20,471 nucleotides of DNA from Sutterella sp. (lineage in GTDB: Bacteria; Pseudomonadota; Gammaproteobacteria; Burkholderiales; Burkholderiaceae_F). The notes beneath the pieces were generated by a model. It had not been told where the DNA came from, made no database searches, and worked only from the letters and a program-made list of their open reading frames with translations. This document shows, in pieces, positions 1-6,072 of this stretch. The stretch is from the NCBI GenBank assembly GCA_019410445.1, contig DXSO01000021.1:1-20471 (forward strand). Reading direction: 5' to 3'. Every line of letters starts with the position of its first letter. Position 1 is the stretch's first letter. Position numbers and translations under genes: made by a program.

Positions 1-98
1 GTTTTGTCTTTATGGTGACGTTGGTGCTGTCGGCCAATCTTTTTGCTTCTGGCGTCAGAGATGCTTTTGACCCGAGAAGCGCATCTGCTCGCTCGTGA
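1..98 (+). CDS. ABC transporter permease, C-terminal end only (DppC/YejE type)
   Basis: Only the last 31 residues are in the window, read in the frame starting at base 3 and ending with TGA at 96-98. The tail has a hydrophobic stretch followed by GVRDAFDPR, the usual C-terminal signature of the second permease subunit of peptide/opine/nickel ABC importers (DppC, OppC, YejE). The next gene, the ATPase, starts 7 bases after this stop, which fits one transport operon. Its substrate cannot be judged from this fragment. It would sit in the inner membrane and pair with a DppB-like permease upstream of the window. Confidence 0.75.
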   Translation, partial: FVFMVTLVLSANLFASGVRDAFDPRSASARS

Positions 99-105
99 GG
101 GTGAA

Positions 106-1902
106 ATGACGGAAATTCTCAGCGTCAAGAATTTGAGCGTTCAGATTGGGCGAAGAAAACCGGTAACTGCGGTAAGCGATGTTTCGTTTGTGCTGCATGC
201 CGGAGAATGCCTGGCACTTGTGGGGGAGTCGGGATGCGGAAAGTCGCTTACGGCTTTGTCGTTGATGCGACTTTTGCCACAGGGAGTCTTTATCAGTCGC
301 GGCAGCGTGAATCTCAAGGGACTCGATTTGATGTCGGTCACTGAAAGTGACATGCAGCGGATTCGAGGGGCTCGCGTGGCGATGATTTTTCAGGAGCCCG
401 CCACAAGTCTCAATCCTGTGATGAGTGTCGGAGATCAGATCATCGAAGCGGTGAGACTGCATGAGAATCTGACCAGGGCTCAGGCGCGTGAACGCGCTTT
501 GCAGTGGCTTGAGAGGGTGGGACTTGATGATCCGCAAAAAAAGATAGATGCTTTTGCTCATGAGCTTTCCGGCGGACAAAAGCAGCGCGTGATGATTGCA
601 ATGGCTCTGGCATGCAGTCCGGATGTTGTTGTGGCCGATGAGCCGACCACGGCGCTTGATGTGACGCGTCAGGCTCAAATCTTGGATCTTCTCAAGCAGC
701 TTCAAAAGGAGCGGGGGATCGCTTTACTGTTGATCACTCACGATTTGGCACTCGTACGGCGCTACGCAGATCGGGTCGGATTGATGTACGCCGGTCAAAT
801 TGTTGAACAAAGCACTGTTGAGGCCTTCTTCTCTCAGCCTTGTCATCCGTACGCACAGTTACTGTTGGGCGCAGTACCGAGTGCGGATAAAAGTTCGCGT
901 ACGCTGACCGGTATTGCCGGAGTGGTACCGGATCTGACCGATATGCCTCACGGGTGTCGGTTTGCGCCTCGCTGCCCGCTGGCTACGGCGGCATGTCAGC
1001 AGCGTTGCCCGCCGATGACGTCAGTTGGGTCGGAAAGAGAAGTGCGATGTCTGCAGCCGCAGAAACGCGTTACAAATGATTTCGGACAGAATGTTTCTTT
1101 GCCTGTGGCGCGAGAAACTGTATTGAAACTAGAGAATGTTTCGGTGATTTACCGCAGCAGCGCCGGTCTGTTTTCCCGTAGACGCGATTTTGAGGCTGTA
1201 CACGGCGCCTCTTTGGAATTGGCTCGGGGAACGACTCTGGCGTTGGTCGGAGAATCAGGTTCAGGAAAGACAACCTTGGGCAAGGCGGCTCTCGGATTGC
1301 TTGATAATGCTTTGGTACGCGGAGACGTAAAGATTGCCGGTGAATCTGCTTTTGATGACAAGGGACGATTTAAGAGACATTTGAGAAGCTGTGCCCAGAT
1401 TGTCTTTCAAGATCCTTTTGCATCATTGGATCCCCGCATGACGGTGGGGGAACTCGTTGGAGAGGGTATTTGTGCCCTGCGATCGGAGATTTCAAAGGAT
1501 CAGGTGCATACGGAAGTCTGCCGGCTTTTGGATCGGGTGGGATTGCCAAAGAGCGCTTTCAGCCGTTTGGCACATGAATTTTCCGGCGGACAGCGACAGC
1601 GTATTGCGATAGCCAGAGCACTGGCGGTCAATCCCAAGGTTGTAGTATGCGATGAGCCCACTTCAGCGCTTGATGTGTCCGTTCAGGCGCAAATTCTCAA
1701 TTTGCTGCGCGAAATTCAGCTTGATCAAGGGGTTTCGTATTTGTTCATTACGCACAATTTTGCAGTGGTGGAATTTATGGCGCACGAAGTGGCCGTCATG
1801 CAAAAAGGCCACATTGTGGAAAGCGGCAGAGCGGCGGAAATACTCACGCATCCGAAGCATCCGTACACACAGACGCTTTTGGCAGCCGTGCCAAGGCTCT
1901 AG
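106..1902 (+). CDS. Peptide/nickel-type ABC transporter, fused double ATP-binding subunit
   Basis: A 598-residue cytoplasmic ATPase with two complete ABC domains in one chain, as in YejF and GsiA, powering uptake of peptides or similar solutes. Domain 1 has Walker A GESGCGKS (40-47), signature LSGGQ (154-158), Walker B ending in DE (178-179) and switch His 212. Domain 2 has Walker A GESGSGKT (382-389), FSGGQ (492-496), DE (516-517) and His 550. Between them lies the oligopeptide-transporter C-terminal segment with cysteines at about 284, 290, 297, 301 and 315, typical of DppD/OppD. I chose ATG 106 rather than ATG 43: it has a GAGG-type ribosome site just upstream, it follows the permease stop by 7 bases, and the added 21 residues would overlap the permease in another frame. 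The substrate is unknown. A direct yejF assignment is not safe because YejF is shorter. Confidence 0.9.
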   Translation: MTEILSVKNLSVQIGRRKPVTAVSDVSFVLHAGECLALVGESGCGKSLTALSLMRLLPQGVFISRGSVNLKGLDLMSVTESDMQRIRGARVAMIFQEPATSLNPVMSVGDQIIEAVRLHENLTRAQARERALQWLERVGLDDPQKKIDAFAHELSGGQKQRVMIAMALACSPDVVVADEPTTALDVTRQAQILDLLKQLQKERGIALLLITHDLALVRRYADRVGLMYAGQIVEQSTVEAFFSQPCHPYAQLLLGAVPSADKSSRTLTGIAGVVPDLTDMPHGCRFAPRCPLATAACQQRCPPMTSVGSEREVRCLQPQKRVTNDFGQNVSLPVARETVLKLENVSVIYRSSAGLFSRRRDFEAVHGASLELARGTTLALVGESGSGKTTLGKAALGLLDNALVRGDVKIAGESAFDDKGRFKRHLRSCAQIVFQDPFASLDPRMTVGELVGEGICALRSEISKDQVHTEVCRLLDRVGLPKSAFSRLAHEFSGGQRQRIAIARALAVNPKVVVCDEPTSALDVSVQAQILNLLREIQLDQGVSYLFITHNFAVVEFMAHEVAVMQKGHIVESGRAAEILTHPKHPYTQTLLAAVPRL

Positions 1903-1909
1903 TGCTGAT

Positions 1910-1940
1910 AAAAAAAACGCCTTCGCAAAAGCGAAGGCGT
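1910..1940 (-). terminator. Rho-independent terminator of the amino-acid permease gene
   Basis: A perfect 10-bp stem, ACGCCTTCGC / GCGAAGGCGT (1917-1926 and 1931-1940) with an AAAA loop, is flanked by an A-run at 1910-1917. Read on the minus strand this is a hairpin followed by a U-run, 14 bases beyond the stop of the permease gene at 1955. On the plus strand no T-run follows the stem, so it should not terminate the peptide-transporter transcript well. Confidence 0.85.
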
Positions 1941-1954
1941 CCCAACCCTTGGTC

Positions 1955-2620
1955 TTAACGGGCGTCGCTTATCTTGAAGCGTTTTTCCAGTCGGGAGACG
2001 AGCTGAGTGATTGTCAGAGTCATCACCAAATAGACAATGGCCACTGTCGTCCAGATTTCAAGCGAGCCGTATGTTTCAGCAATAATCAGCTGTCCGGTAC
2101 GTGTGAGTTCTTCAAAGCCGATGACCGAAACCAATGAAGAGTCTTTCAACATAGCAATGAATTCGTTGCCGAGTGGCGGAATGATGCGCTTAAAAGCCTG
2201 CGGAAGAATGATGTAGCGCATTGTCTGTCCCCAAGTCATGCCCAGAGACAAACCAGCGCGCATCTGACCGAGTTCGATGGACTGAATGCCTGCGCGGAAG
2301 ATTTCGGCCACGTATGCGCCGGAATTAATCGAGCAGGCGGCTACAGCGGCAACAAAAGGATCGATTCGTTGTCCAATGATCGCGGGCAGGGCAAAGTAGA
2401 TGATGAAAATCTGCACCAAAAGCGGGGTGCCGCGGATGAAGTCAACGTAGATTTTGGCCAACAGGCGCAACGGCGCAAATTTGGACAGCTGCGCGAGAGC
2501 GGCAAGCAGGCCAAACACCAGACCAAGACCAACAGCCAGAGCCGTGATCTCAAGAGTCACCAGAGCGCCTTGTAGCAGAAGTGGCAGCGAGTTGGTGATG
2601 AGAGAAAAATCAAATTCCAT
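1955..2620 (-). CDS. Polar amino-acid ABC transporter permease (GlnP/HisM family)
   Basis: A 221-residue inner-membrane protein with about five hydrophobic segments. It starts with a long helix after the N-terminal MEFDFSLITNSLPLLLQG and has RGTPLLVQ after helix 2, a hallmark of glutamine/histidine-type permeases. The EAA cytoplasmic loop that contacts the ATPase is clear at about 105-160 (YVAEIFRAGIQSI, then GMTWGQTMRYIILPQA). Family length is about 215-240. ATG 2620 has an AAGGA ribosome site 9 bases upstream. The gene stands alone: no periplasmic binding protein or ATPase gene is adjacent in the window, so its partners must be encoded elsewhere. Glutamine, glutamate, cystine or basic amino acids are all possible substrates. 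It is divergent from iscR. Confidence 0.9.
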   Translation of the reverse strand: MEFDFSLITNSLPLLLQGALVTLEITALAVGLGLVFGLLAALAQLSKFAPLRLLAKIYVDFIRGTPLLVQIFIIYFALPAIIGQRIDPFVAAVAACSINSGAYVAEIFRAGIQSIELGQMRAGLSLGMTWGQTMRYIILPQAFKRIIPPLGNEFIAMLKDSSLVSVIGFEELTRTGQLIIAETYGSLEIWTTVAIVYLVMTLTITQLVSRLEKRFKISDAR

Positions 2621-2659
2621 GGTGCTTCATCCTTAAGACGGAGGGGTGCGAAAGCCCGC

Positions 2660-2690
2660 AAAAAACCCCGCATCCGGCTCCCGCCGGTCG
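2660..2690 (-). terminator. Terminator-like hairpin in the permease leader
   Basis: On the minus strand CCGGC-ggga-GCCGG (2687-2674) forms a 5-bp stem, extended through a mismatch by three more pairs, and is followed by GGGG and a run of six Ts (2665-2660). It lies about 40 bases upstream of the permease start and only about 10-20 bases downstream of the likely transcription start. It could be an attenuator, or the end of a very short transcript. Function is inferred from shape only. Confidence 0.4.
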
Positions 2691-2703
2691 CGTACTTGTG
2701 CGC

Positions 2704-2709
2704 ATTGTA
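2704..2709 (-). promoter_or_regulatory. Candidate -10 box for the amino-acid permease gene
   Basis: The minus strand reads TACAAT here, one mismatch from the sigma70 -10 consensus. Transcription would begin near 2697 and run into the terminator-like hairpin before reaching ATG 2620. No good -35 hexamer is visible at 16-18 bases, so the call is tentative. Confidence 0.35.
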
Positions 2710-2801
2710 CCGAAGCACTTGTCTGAACGCACCTGTTGAGCTCAAAAGCCTTCGGATTTACGTTCTTTTTTTCTGAATTCCCTTGTCGCGAGGGGATTGA
2801 A

Positions 2802-2826
2802 ATACCCATATTTTATTGCAGGGTAT
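2802..2826 (+). promoter_or_regulatory. IscR type-1-like operator, upstream copy
   Basis: ATACCC (2802-2807), a 13-base centre, and GGGTAT (2821-2826) give a 25-bp site with the spacing and outer half-sites of the known E. coli IscR type-1 consensus (ATASYY, N13, RRSTAT). The inverted repeat extends to 8 perfect base pairs, AAATACCC / GGGTATTT (2800-2807, 2821-2828). By eye about 18 of 25 positions fit, but the inner GACT/AGTC parts are poor. It covers the place where the -35 of the candidate iscR promoter would fall. Confidence 0.5.
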
Positions 2827-2836
2827 TTTTCATTAA

Positions 2837-2842
2837 TATACT
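2837..2842 (+). promoter_or_regulatory. Candidate -10 box of the isc operon promoter
   Basis: TATACT differs from TATAAT at one base. A weak -35 candidate, TTGCAG at 2816-2821, lies 15 bases upstream, a short spacer. Transcription would start near 2849, inside the second IscR-like site, leaving a leader of roughly 110 bases before the iscR GTG. Both IscR-like sites overlap this promoter, which is the arrangement expected for autorepression. Confidence 0.4.
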
Positions 2843-2862
2843 TGACTTGCAAACTAGGTTAT
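2838..2862 (+). promoter_or_regulatory. IscR type-1-like operator, downstream copy
   Basis: The 25 bases start ATACTTGACT and end GGTTAT. They fit the E. coli type-1 IscR consensus at about 18 of 25 positions, including an intact left half ATASYYGACT. The right half is degenerate (ACTAGGTTAT where AGTCRRSTAT is expected). It is centred 36 bases from the upstream copy. In E. coli, holo-IscR bound to two type-1 sites represses the isc operon, so paired sites here suggest the same control. Confidence 0.6.
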
Positions 2863-2913
2863 TTGAGAAAAAGCGTTTGAATACGGTCGTTTCCGATCGA
2901 TTCCAATGCCAAG

Positions 2914-2936
2914 GACATTGCCTTTGCGGCAATGTC
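2914..2936 (+). promoter_or_regulatory. Perfect stem-loop in the iscR leader
   Basis: GACATTGCC (2914-2922), loop TTTGC, and GGCAATGTC (2928-2936) form a perfect 9-bp stem that ends 21 bases before the GTG start of iscR. No U-run follows, so it is not a simple terminator. It may stabilise the 5' end of the operon mRNA or affect initiation. Function is inferred. Confidence 0.45.
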
Positions 2937-2957
2937 GCAACACCTGTAAGTAAGACT

Positions 2958-3431
2958 GTGAAACTGACGACTCGAGGCCGCTTTGCGGTGACTAGCATGA
3001 TTGATCTTTCGCTGCACAGTGAAAGCGGTCCGGTTCGTTTGGCCGATATTGCCAAGCGCCAAAAAATTTCGCTTCCGTATCTGGAGCAGATTTTCGGCAA
3101 GCTGAGACGAGCAAAATTGGTGCAGAGCGTGCGAGGTCCCGGAGGCGGTTATCGTCTTGGGCGCGACGCCTCCGAGATTAGCGCCGGTGAGATTGTCGAA
3201 GCCGTTGAGGGCGTCATGGATGTTTCGCAGTGTCAGGGCGGTGCGGCTTGTCGTGGCGGTGCGCAATGTCTGGCACATGGACTTTGGTCGGATCTGAACG
3301 CAAAAATGGCGGAATTTCTCAATGCCCAGTCTTTGCAGTCCATCAAGGAGAGAAGCCTTCGGGATCATGGACACCATGGTGATGTGGTCGAACGACCGAT
3401 CATCGTGCATATCACGGAACCGAAGAGCTGA
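2958..3431 (+). CDS. iscR: Fe-S cluster-responsive regulator IscR (Rrf2 family)
   Basis: Encodes 157 residues. The N-terminal winged helix-turn-helix begins with the family-typical (M)KLTTRGRFAVTSMIDL and contains ISLPYLEQIFGKLRRAKLVQSVRGPGGGYRL. The [2Fe-2S] ligands are present with the exact IscR spacing, C-x5-C-x5-C-x2-H, in SQCQGGAACRGGAQCLAH (about residues 92-107). IscR loaded with a cluster represses isc genes, and apo-IscR acts at other sites. The start is GTG at 2958, because it gives the standard IscR N-terminus. The same frame is open back to 2736, but that part resembles no family member. The ribosome site is weak. It heads the isc operon, 92 bases before iscS, with a possible small hairpin (ATCGGCA / TGCCGGT) in that gap. 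Confidence 0.95.
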   Translation: MKLTTRGRFAVTSMIDLSLHSESGPVRLADIAKRQKISLPYLEQIFGKLRRAKLVQSVRGPGGGYRLGRDASEISAGEIVEAVEGVMDVSQCQGGAACRGGAQCLAHGLWSDLNAKMAEFLNAQSLQSIKERSLRDHGHHGDVVERPIIVHITEPKS

Positions 3432-3523
3432 CTGAGGACTGTGGCGGCAAATTTAAAACCTATCGGCAAGATGGTTTCAAGCTTTCCTGCCGGTGTGCGC
3501 AACAACAAGAAAGAGACGCAAAA

Positions 3524-4738
3524 ATGCAGCATCACGTTGTTTATCTTGACTATTCGGCGACTACGCCTGTTGATCCTCGCGTGGCTGAAAAGATGATTCC
3601 TTACCTGTGCGAAAAATACGGCAATCCTGCCAGTCGTTCGCATGCCTACGGTTGGGAAGCGGAAAAAGCGGTGGAAGAGGCTCGCGGACACATCGCGGCC
3701 TATATCAATGCTGACCCGCGCGAAATCGTGTTTACATCAGGCGCAACAGAATCCGACAATCTCGCCATCAAGGGAGCCGCACACTTTTATCGAGACAAGG
3801 GCAAGCACCTCATCACGGTAAAAACCGAGCACAAGGCGGTGCTTGACAGCATGCGTCATCTTGAAACGGAAGGCTATGAGGTTACGTATCTGGATGTTCA
3901 GGAAAATGGCCTGATTGATCTTGAGGAGCTCAAGGCTGCTATTCGTCCGGATACGACGCTTGTATCCGTGATGGCCGTCAACAACGAAATCGGTGTTGTT
4001 CAGGATTTGGAAGCCATTGGCAATATTTGCCGTGAACGCGGCGTACTGTTTCACTGCGATGCCACGCAGGCTCCCGGAAAACTTGTCATTGACACGCAAA
4101 AGCTCAAGATTGATCTGATGAGTCTGTCCTCGCATAAAGTCTACGGCCCCAAAGGCATCGGAGCTCTTTATGTTCGCCGTAAGCCGCGTGTGCGTATTGA
4201 GCCGCAGATTCACGGTGGTGGACACGAACGCGGTATGCGCTCGGGCACGCTTGCTACGCATCAGATCGTAGGCATGGGCGAGGCTTATCGCTTGGCATTG
4301 CTGGAGGCCGATAAGGATCGTGAGCACGCCGAAAAGCTCTCCAAGCGACTGTTGGACGGCATCATGAAAAATATTCCGGACGTTTATGTCAACGGCGATC
4401 TGGAACATCGTGTGCCGACGAATCTCAATATTTCCTTTGCTTTCATTGAAGGCGAAAGTCTCATGATGGCATTGAAGGATATTGCGGTCAGTTCCGGCTC
4501 AGCCTGCACGTCGGCTTCTCTTGAGCCGAGTTATGTGCTGCGCGCAATCGGACGAAATGATGAACTTGCACACAGTTCGATTCGCTTTACGCTTGGACGT
4601 TTTACCACGGAAGAAGATATTGATTTCACCGTGAAGCTTCTCACTGAGAAGGTGGCCAAATTGCGTGAGATGTCGCCTCTTTGGGAAATGCATAAGGAAG
4701 GCATCGATCTGGCCGATGTCAAGTGGTCCGCCCACTAA
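3524..4738 (+). CDS. iscS: Cysteine desulfurase IscS
   Basis: A 404-residue PLP enzyme that removes sulfur from L-cysteine to give alanine and a protein persulfide, donating sulfur to IscU and to tRNA thiolation pathways. The length equals that of E. coli IscS. The PLP-binding lysine is in SSHKVYGPKG (Lys 205). The persulfide cysteine is Cys 328 in SSGSACTSASLEPSYVLRA, on the long flexible loop of group I desulfurases. The PLP-pocket motif TSGATESDNLAIKG is at 71-84, and the N-terminus VYLDYSATTPVDPRV is typical. The C-terminus ends LADVKWSAH, matching the IscU/TusA-binding tail. It lies in the isc operon, 39 bases before iscU. Confidence 0.98.
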   Translation: MQHHVVYLDYSATTPVDPRVAEKMIPYLCEKYGNPASRSHAYGWEAEKAVEEARGHIAAYINADPREIVFTSGATESDNLAIKGAAHFYRDKGKHLITVKTEHKAVLDSMRHLETEGYEVTYLDVQENGLIDLEELKAAIRPDTTLVSVMAVNNEIGVVQDLEAIGNICRERGVLFHCDATQAPGKLVIDTQKLKIDLMSLSSHKVYGPKGIGALYVRRKPRVRIEPQIHGGGHERGMRSGTLATHQIVGMGEAYRLALLEADKDREHAEKLSKRLLDGIMKNIPDVYVNGDLEHRVPTNLNISFAFIEGESLMMALKDIAVSSGSACTSASLEPSYVLRAIGRNDELAHSSIRFTLGRFTTEEDIDFTVKLLTEKVAKLREMSPLWEMHKEGIDLADVKWSAH

Positions 4739-4777
4739 TAGGAACCGAATTCAAAGATTGCATCAAGGACGAAAAAA

Positions 4778-5161
4778 ATGCCCTATAGCGAAAAATTGAT
4801 GGATCACTACGAGCATCCCCGCAATGTCGGTACGCTCGACAAAAATGACGAAAGCGTTGGAACTGGCATGGTGGGTGCCCCTGCCTGCGGCGATGTCATG
4901 CGCCTGCAGATCAAGGTCAACGAAGAGGGTGTGATTGAAGACGCCAAATTCAAGACCTACGGATGCGGATCGGCTATTGCATCAAGCTCTTTGGTTTCGG
5001 AATGGGTCAAAGGCAAGACGCTTGATGAAGCAGCCAAGATCTCCAATGCTGAGATTGCCGAAGAGTTGGCTCTTCCGCCCGTCAAGATTCACTGCTCGAT
5101 TCTTGCAGAAGATGCGGTGAAGGCGGCCATTGATGATTACAAGGCCAAGCACGCCAAGTAA
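4778..5161 (+). CDS. iscU: Fe-S cluster assembly scaffold IscU
   Basis: A 127-residue scaffold on which [2Fe-2S] and [4Fe-4S] clusters are built before transfer. The cluster ligands are Cys 37 with Asp 39 (GAPACGDVM), Cys 63 (TYGCGSAIASSS) and Cys 106 with His 105 (IHCSILAEDA). The HscA recognition motif LPPVK is at 99-103. Start, length and sequence match the family closely. An AAGGA ribosome site lies 8-9 bases before the ATG. Its partners IscS, HscB, HscA, Fdx and IscX are all encoded in the same operon. Confidence 0.98.
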   Translation: MPYSEKLMDHYEHPRNVGTLDKNDESVGTGMVGAPACGDVMRLQIKVNEEGVIEDAKFKTYGCGSAIASSSLVSEWVKGKTLDEAAKISNAEIAEELALPPVKIHCSILAEDAVKAAIDDYKAKHAK

Positions 5162-5199
5162 TCGACTCGCGACAACGAACACAAACGAGGACAAACAGT

Positions 5200-5523
5200 A
5201 TGTCAGTCACTCTTACGGAGGCGGCTGCCCGCCATGTTTCCGCCTTTTTGACCAAGCGTGGCAAGGGTATCGGTCTGCGCCTGGGCGTAAAGACGAGCGG
5301 TTGCTCGGGTATGGCCTACAAGCTTGAATTTGCGGATGCGGTCAACGAAGACGATCAGGTTTGGGAAAGCCACGGTGTGAAGGTTGTGGTGGATGCCAAG
5401 AGCCTGCCCTATATTGACGGTACGGAGCTTGACTACGTGCGCGAAGGACTGCAGGAAGGCTTCAAGTACAACAATCCTCAGGAAAAAGAACGCTGCGGCT
5501 GCGGCAAGTCTTTCCACGTTTAA
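5200..5523 (+). CDS. iscA: A-type Fe-S carrier protein IscA
   Basis: A 107-residue A-type carrier that takes clusters from IscU and delivers them, mainly as [4Fe-4S], to target enzymes. The three invariant cysteines are Cys 35 in KTSGCSGMAYKLEFAD and Cys 99/Cys 101 in RCGCGKSFHV. Length and the conserved central FxNPxxxxxCGCG-type ending (here YNNPQEKERCGCGKSF) fit IscA; ErpA and SufA share the fold, but the operon position settles the name. A CGAGGA ribosome site precedes the ATG. It is followed 13 bases later by hscB. Confidence 0.96.
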   Translation: MSVTLTEAAARHVSAFLTKRGKGIGLRLGVKTSGCSGMAYKLEFADAVNEDDQVWESHGVKVVVDAKSLPYIDGTELDYVREGLQEGFKYNNPQEKERCGCGKSFHV

Positions 5524-5536
5524 TTCAGAGCAGACA

Positions 5537-6055
5537 ATGGCACAAAACGCATTTTCGCTGCTGTCTTTGCCGAGCGTGTTTGCGCTTTCCGAAGACAAGG
5601 TTGAAGAAGCTTGGCGTCGTGCGATCGCATTAGTGCATCCCGATAAGTTTGCTTCACGTCCTGCAGCCGAAAGAAGAGTGGCTGAACAGTGGGCCGGGCG
5701 AATCAATGAAGCCAGAGATACGCTTGTGGATCCAGTGTCGCGTGCATCGCTTTTGCTGCAAGTTGCCGGTATTGATATTGGTCGTGAAAACGATACGCGC
5801 ATGCCGGCTGATTTTCTGATGCAGCAGATGATGTGGAGAGAGTCGCTCGAAGAGGCTGGCGGCGATGCGACTCGAGTCAAAGCGCTCGAAGCTGAGGTTT
5901 TGCAGGTTCGACAAGAACTGATCGAGGCGTTGACCGTATCGCTCGATGAGGACAAAGCTTTTGATCGGGCGCGCGAACAGGTTCGCCGTCTGATGTTCGT
6001 TGAAAAGCTTCTGAAAGAAATTCACCGCACGGGAGCACCTGCTGCGGAGCTTTAA
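5537..6055 (+). CDS. hscB: Fe-S co-chaperone HscB (J-domain protein)
   Basis: A 172-residue type III J-protein that brings IscU to HscA and stimulates the HscA ATPase. The N-terminal J domain (1-75) starts NAFSLLSLPSVFALSEDKVEEAWRR and has the HPD motif at 34-36. The C-terminal HscB oligomerisation/IscU-binding domain covers about 85-170, with the conserved FLMQQMMWRESLEEA region. The start is ATG 5537: a longer open frame to 5384 overlaps iscA and adds unrelated residues. E. coli HscB has 171 residues. It lies between iscA and hscA, 17 bases from the latter. Confidence 0.96.
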   Translation: MAQNAFSLLSLPSVFALSEDKVEEAWRRAIALVHPDKFASRPAAERRVAEQWAGRINEARDTLVDPVSRASLLLQVAGIDIGRENDTRMPADFLMQQMMWRESLEEAGGDATRVKALEAEVLQVRQELIEALTVSLDEDKAFDRAREQVRRLMFVEKLLKEIHRTGAPAAEL

Positions 6056-6072
6056 GAAAATCAAATAACAAA

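Noticed and set aside
55..705. 216-codon open frame on the minus strand opposite the peptide-transporter ATPase
   Set aside because: Antisense to a gene with all ABC motifs intact; no domain and no ribosome site.
1917..1940. Terminator for the peptide-transporter operon on the plus strand
   Set aside because: The hairpin has no T-run on its plus-strand side; its geometry fits termination of the minus-strand permease gene only.
2736..2957. N-terminal extension of IscR to 2736
   Set aside because: It would translate the operator region and hairpin; IscR proteins start with (M)KLTTRGR, which fits GTG 2958.
5203..5955. 250-codon minus-strand open frame opposite iscA and hscB
   Set aside because: It spans two real genes of the isc operon in antisense and has a Ser/Ala-rich composition typical of a shadow frame.
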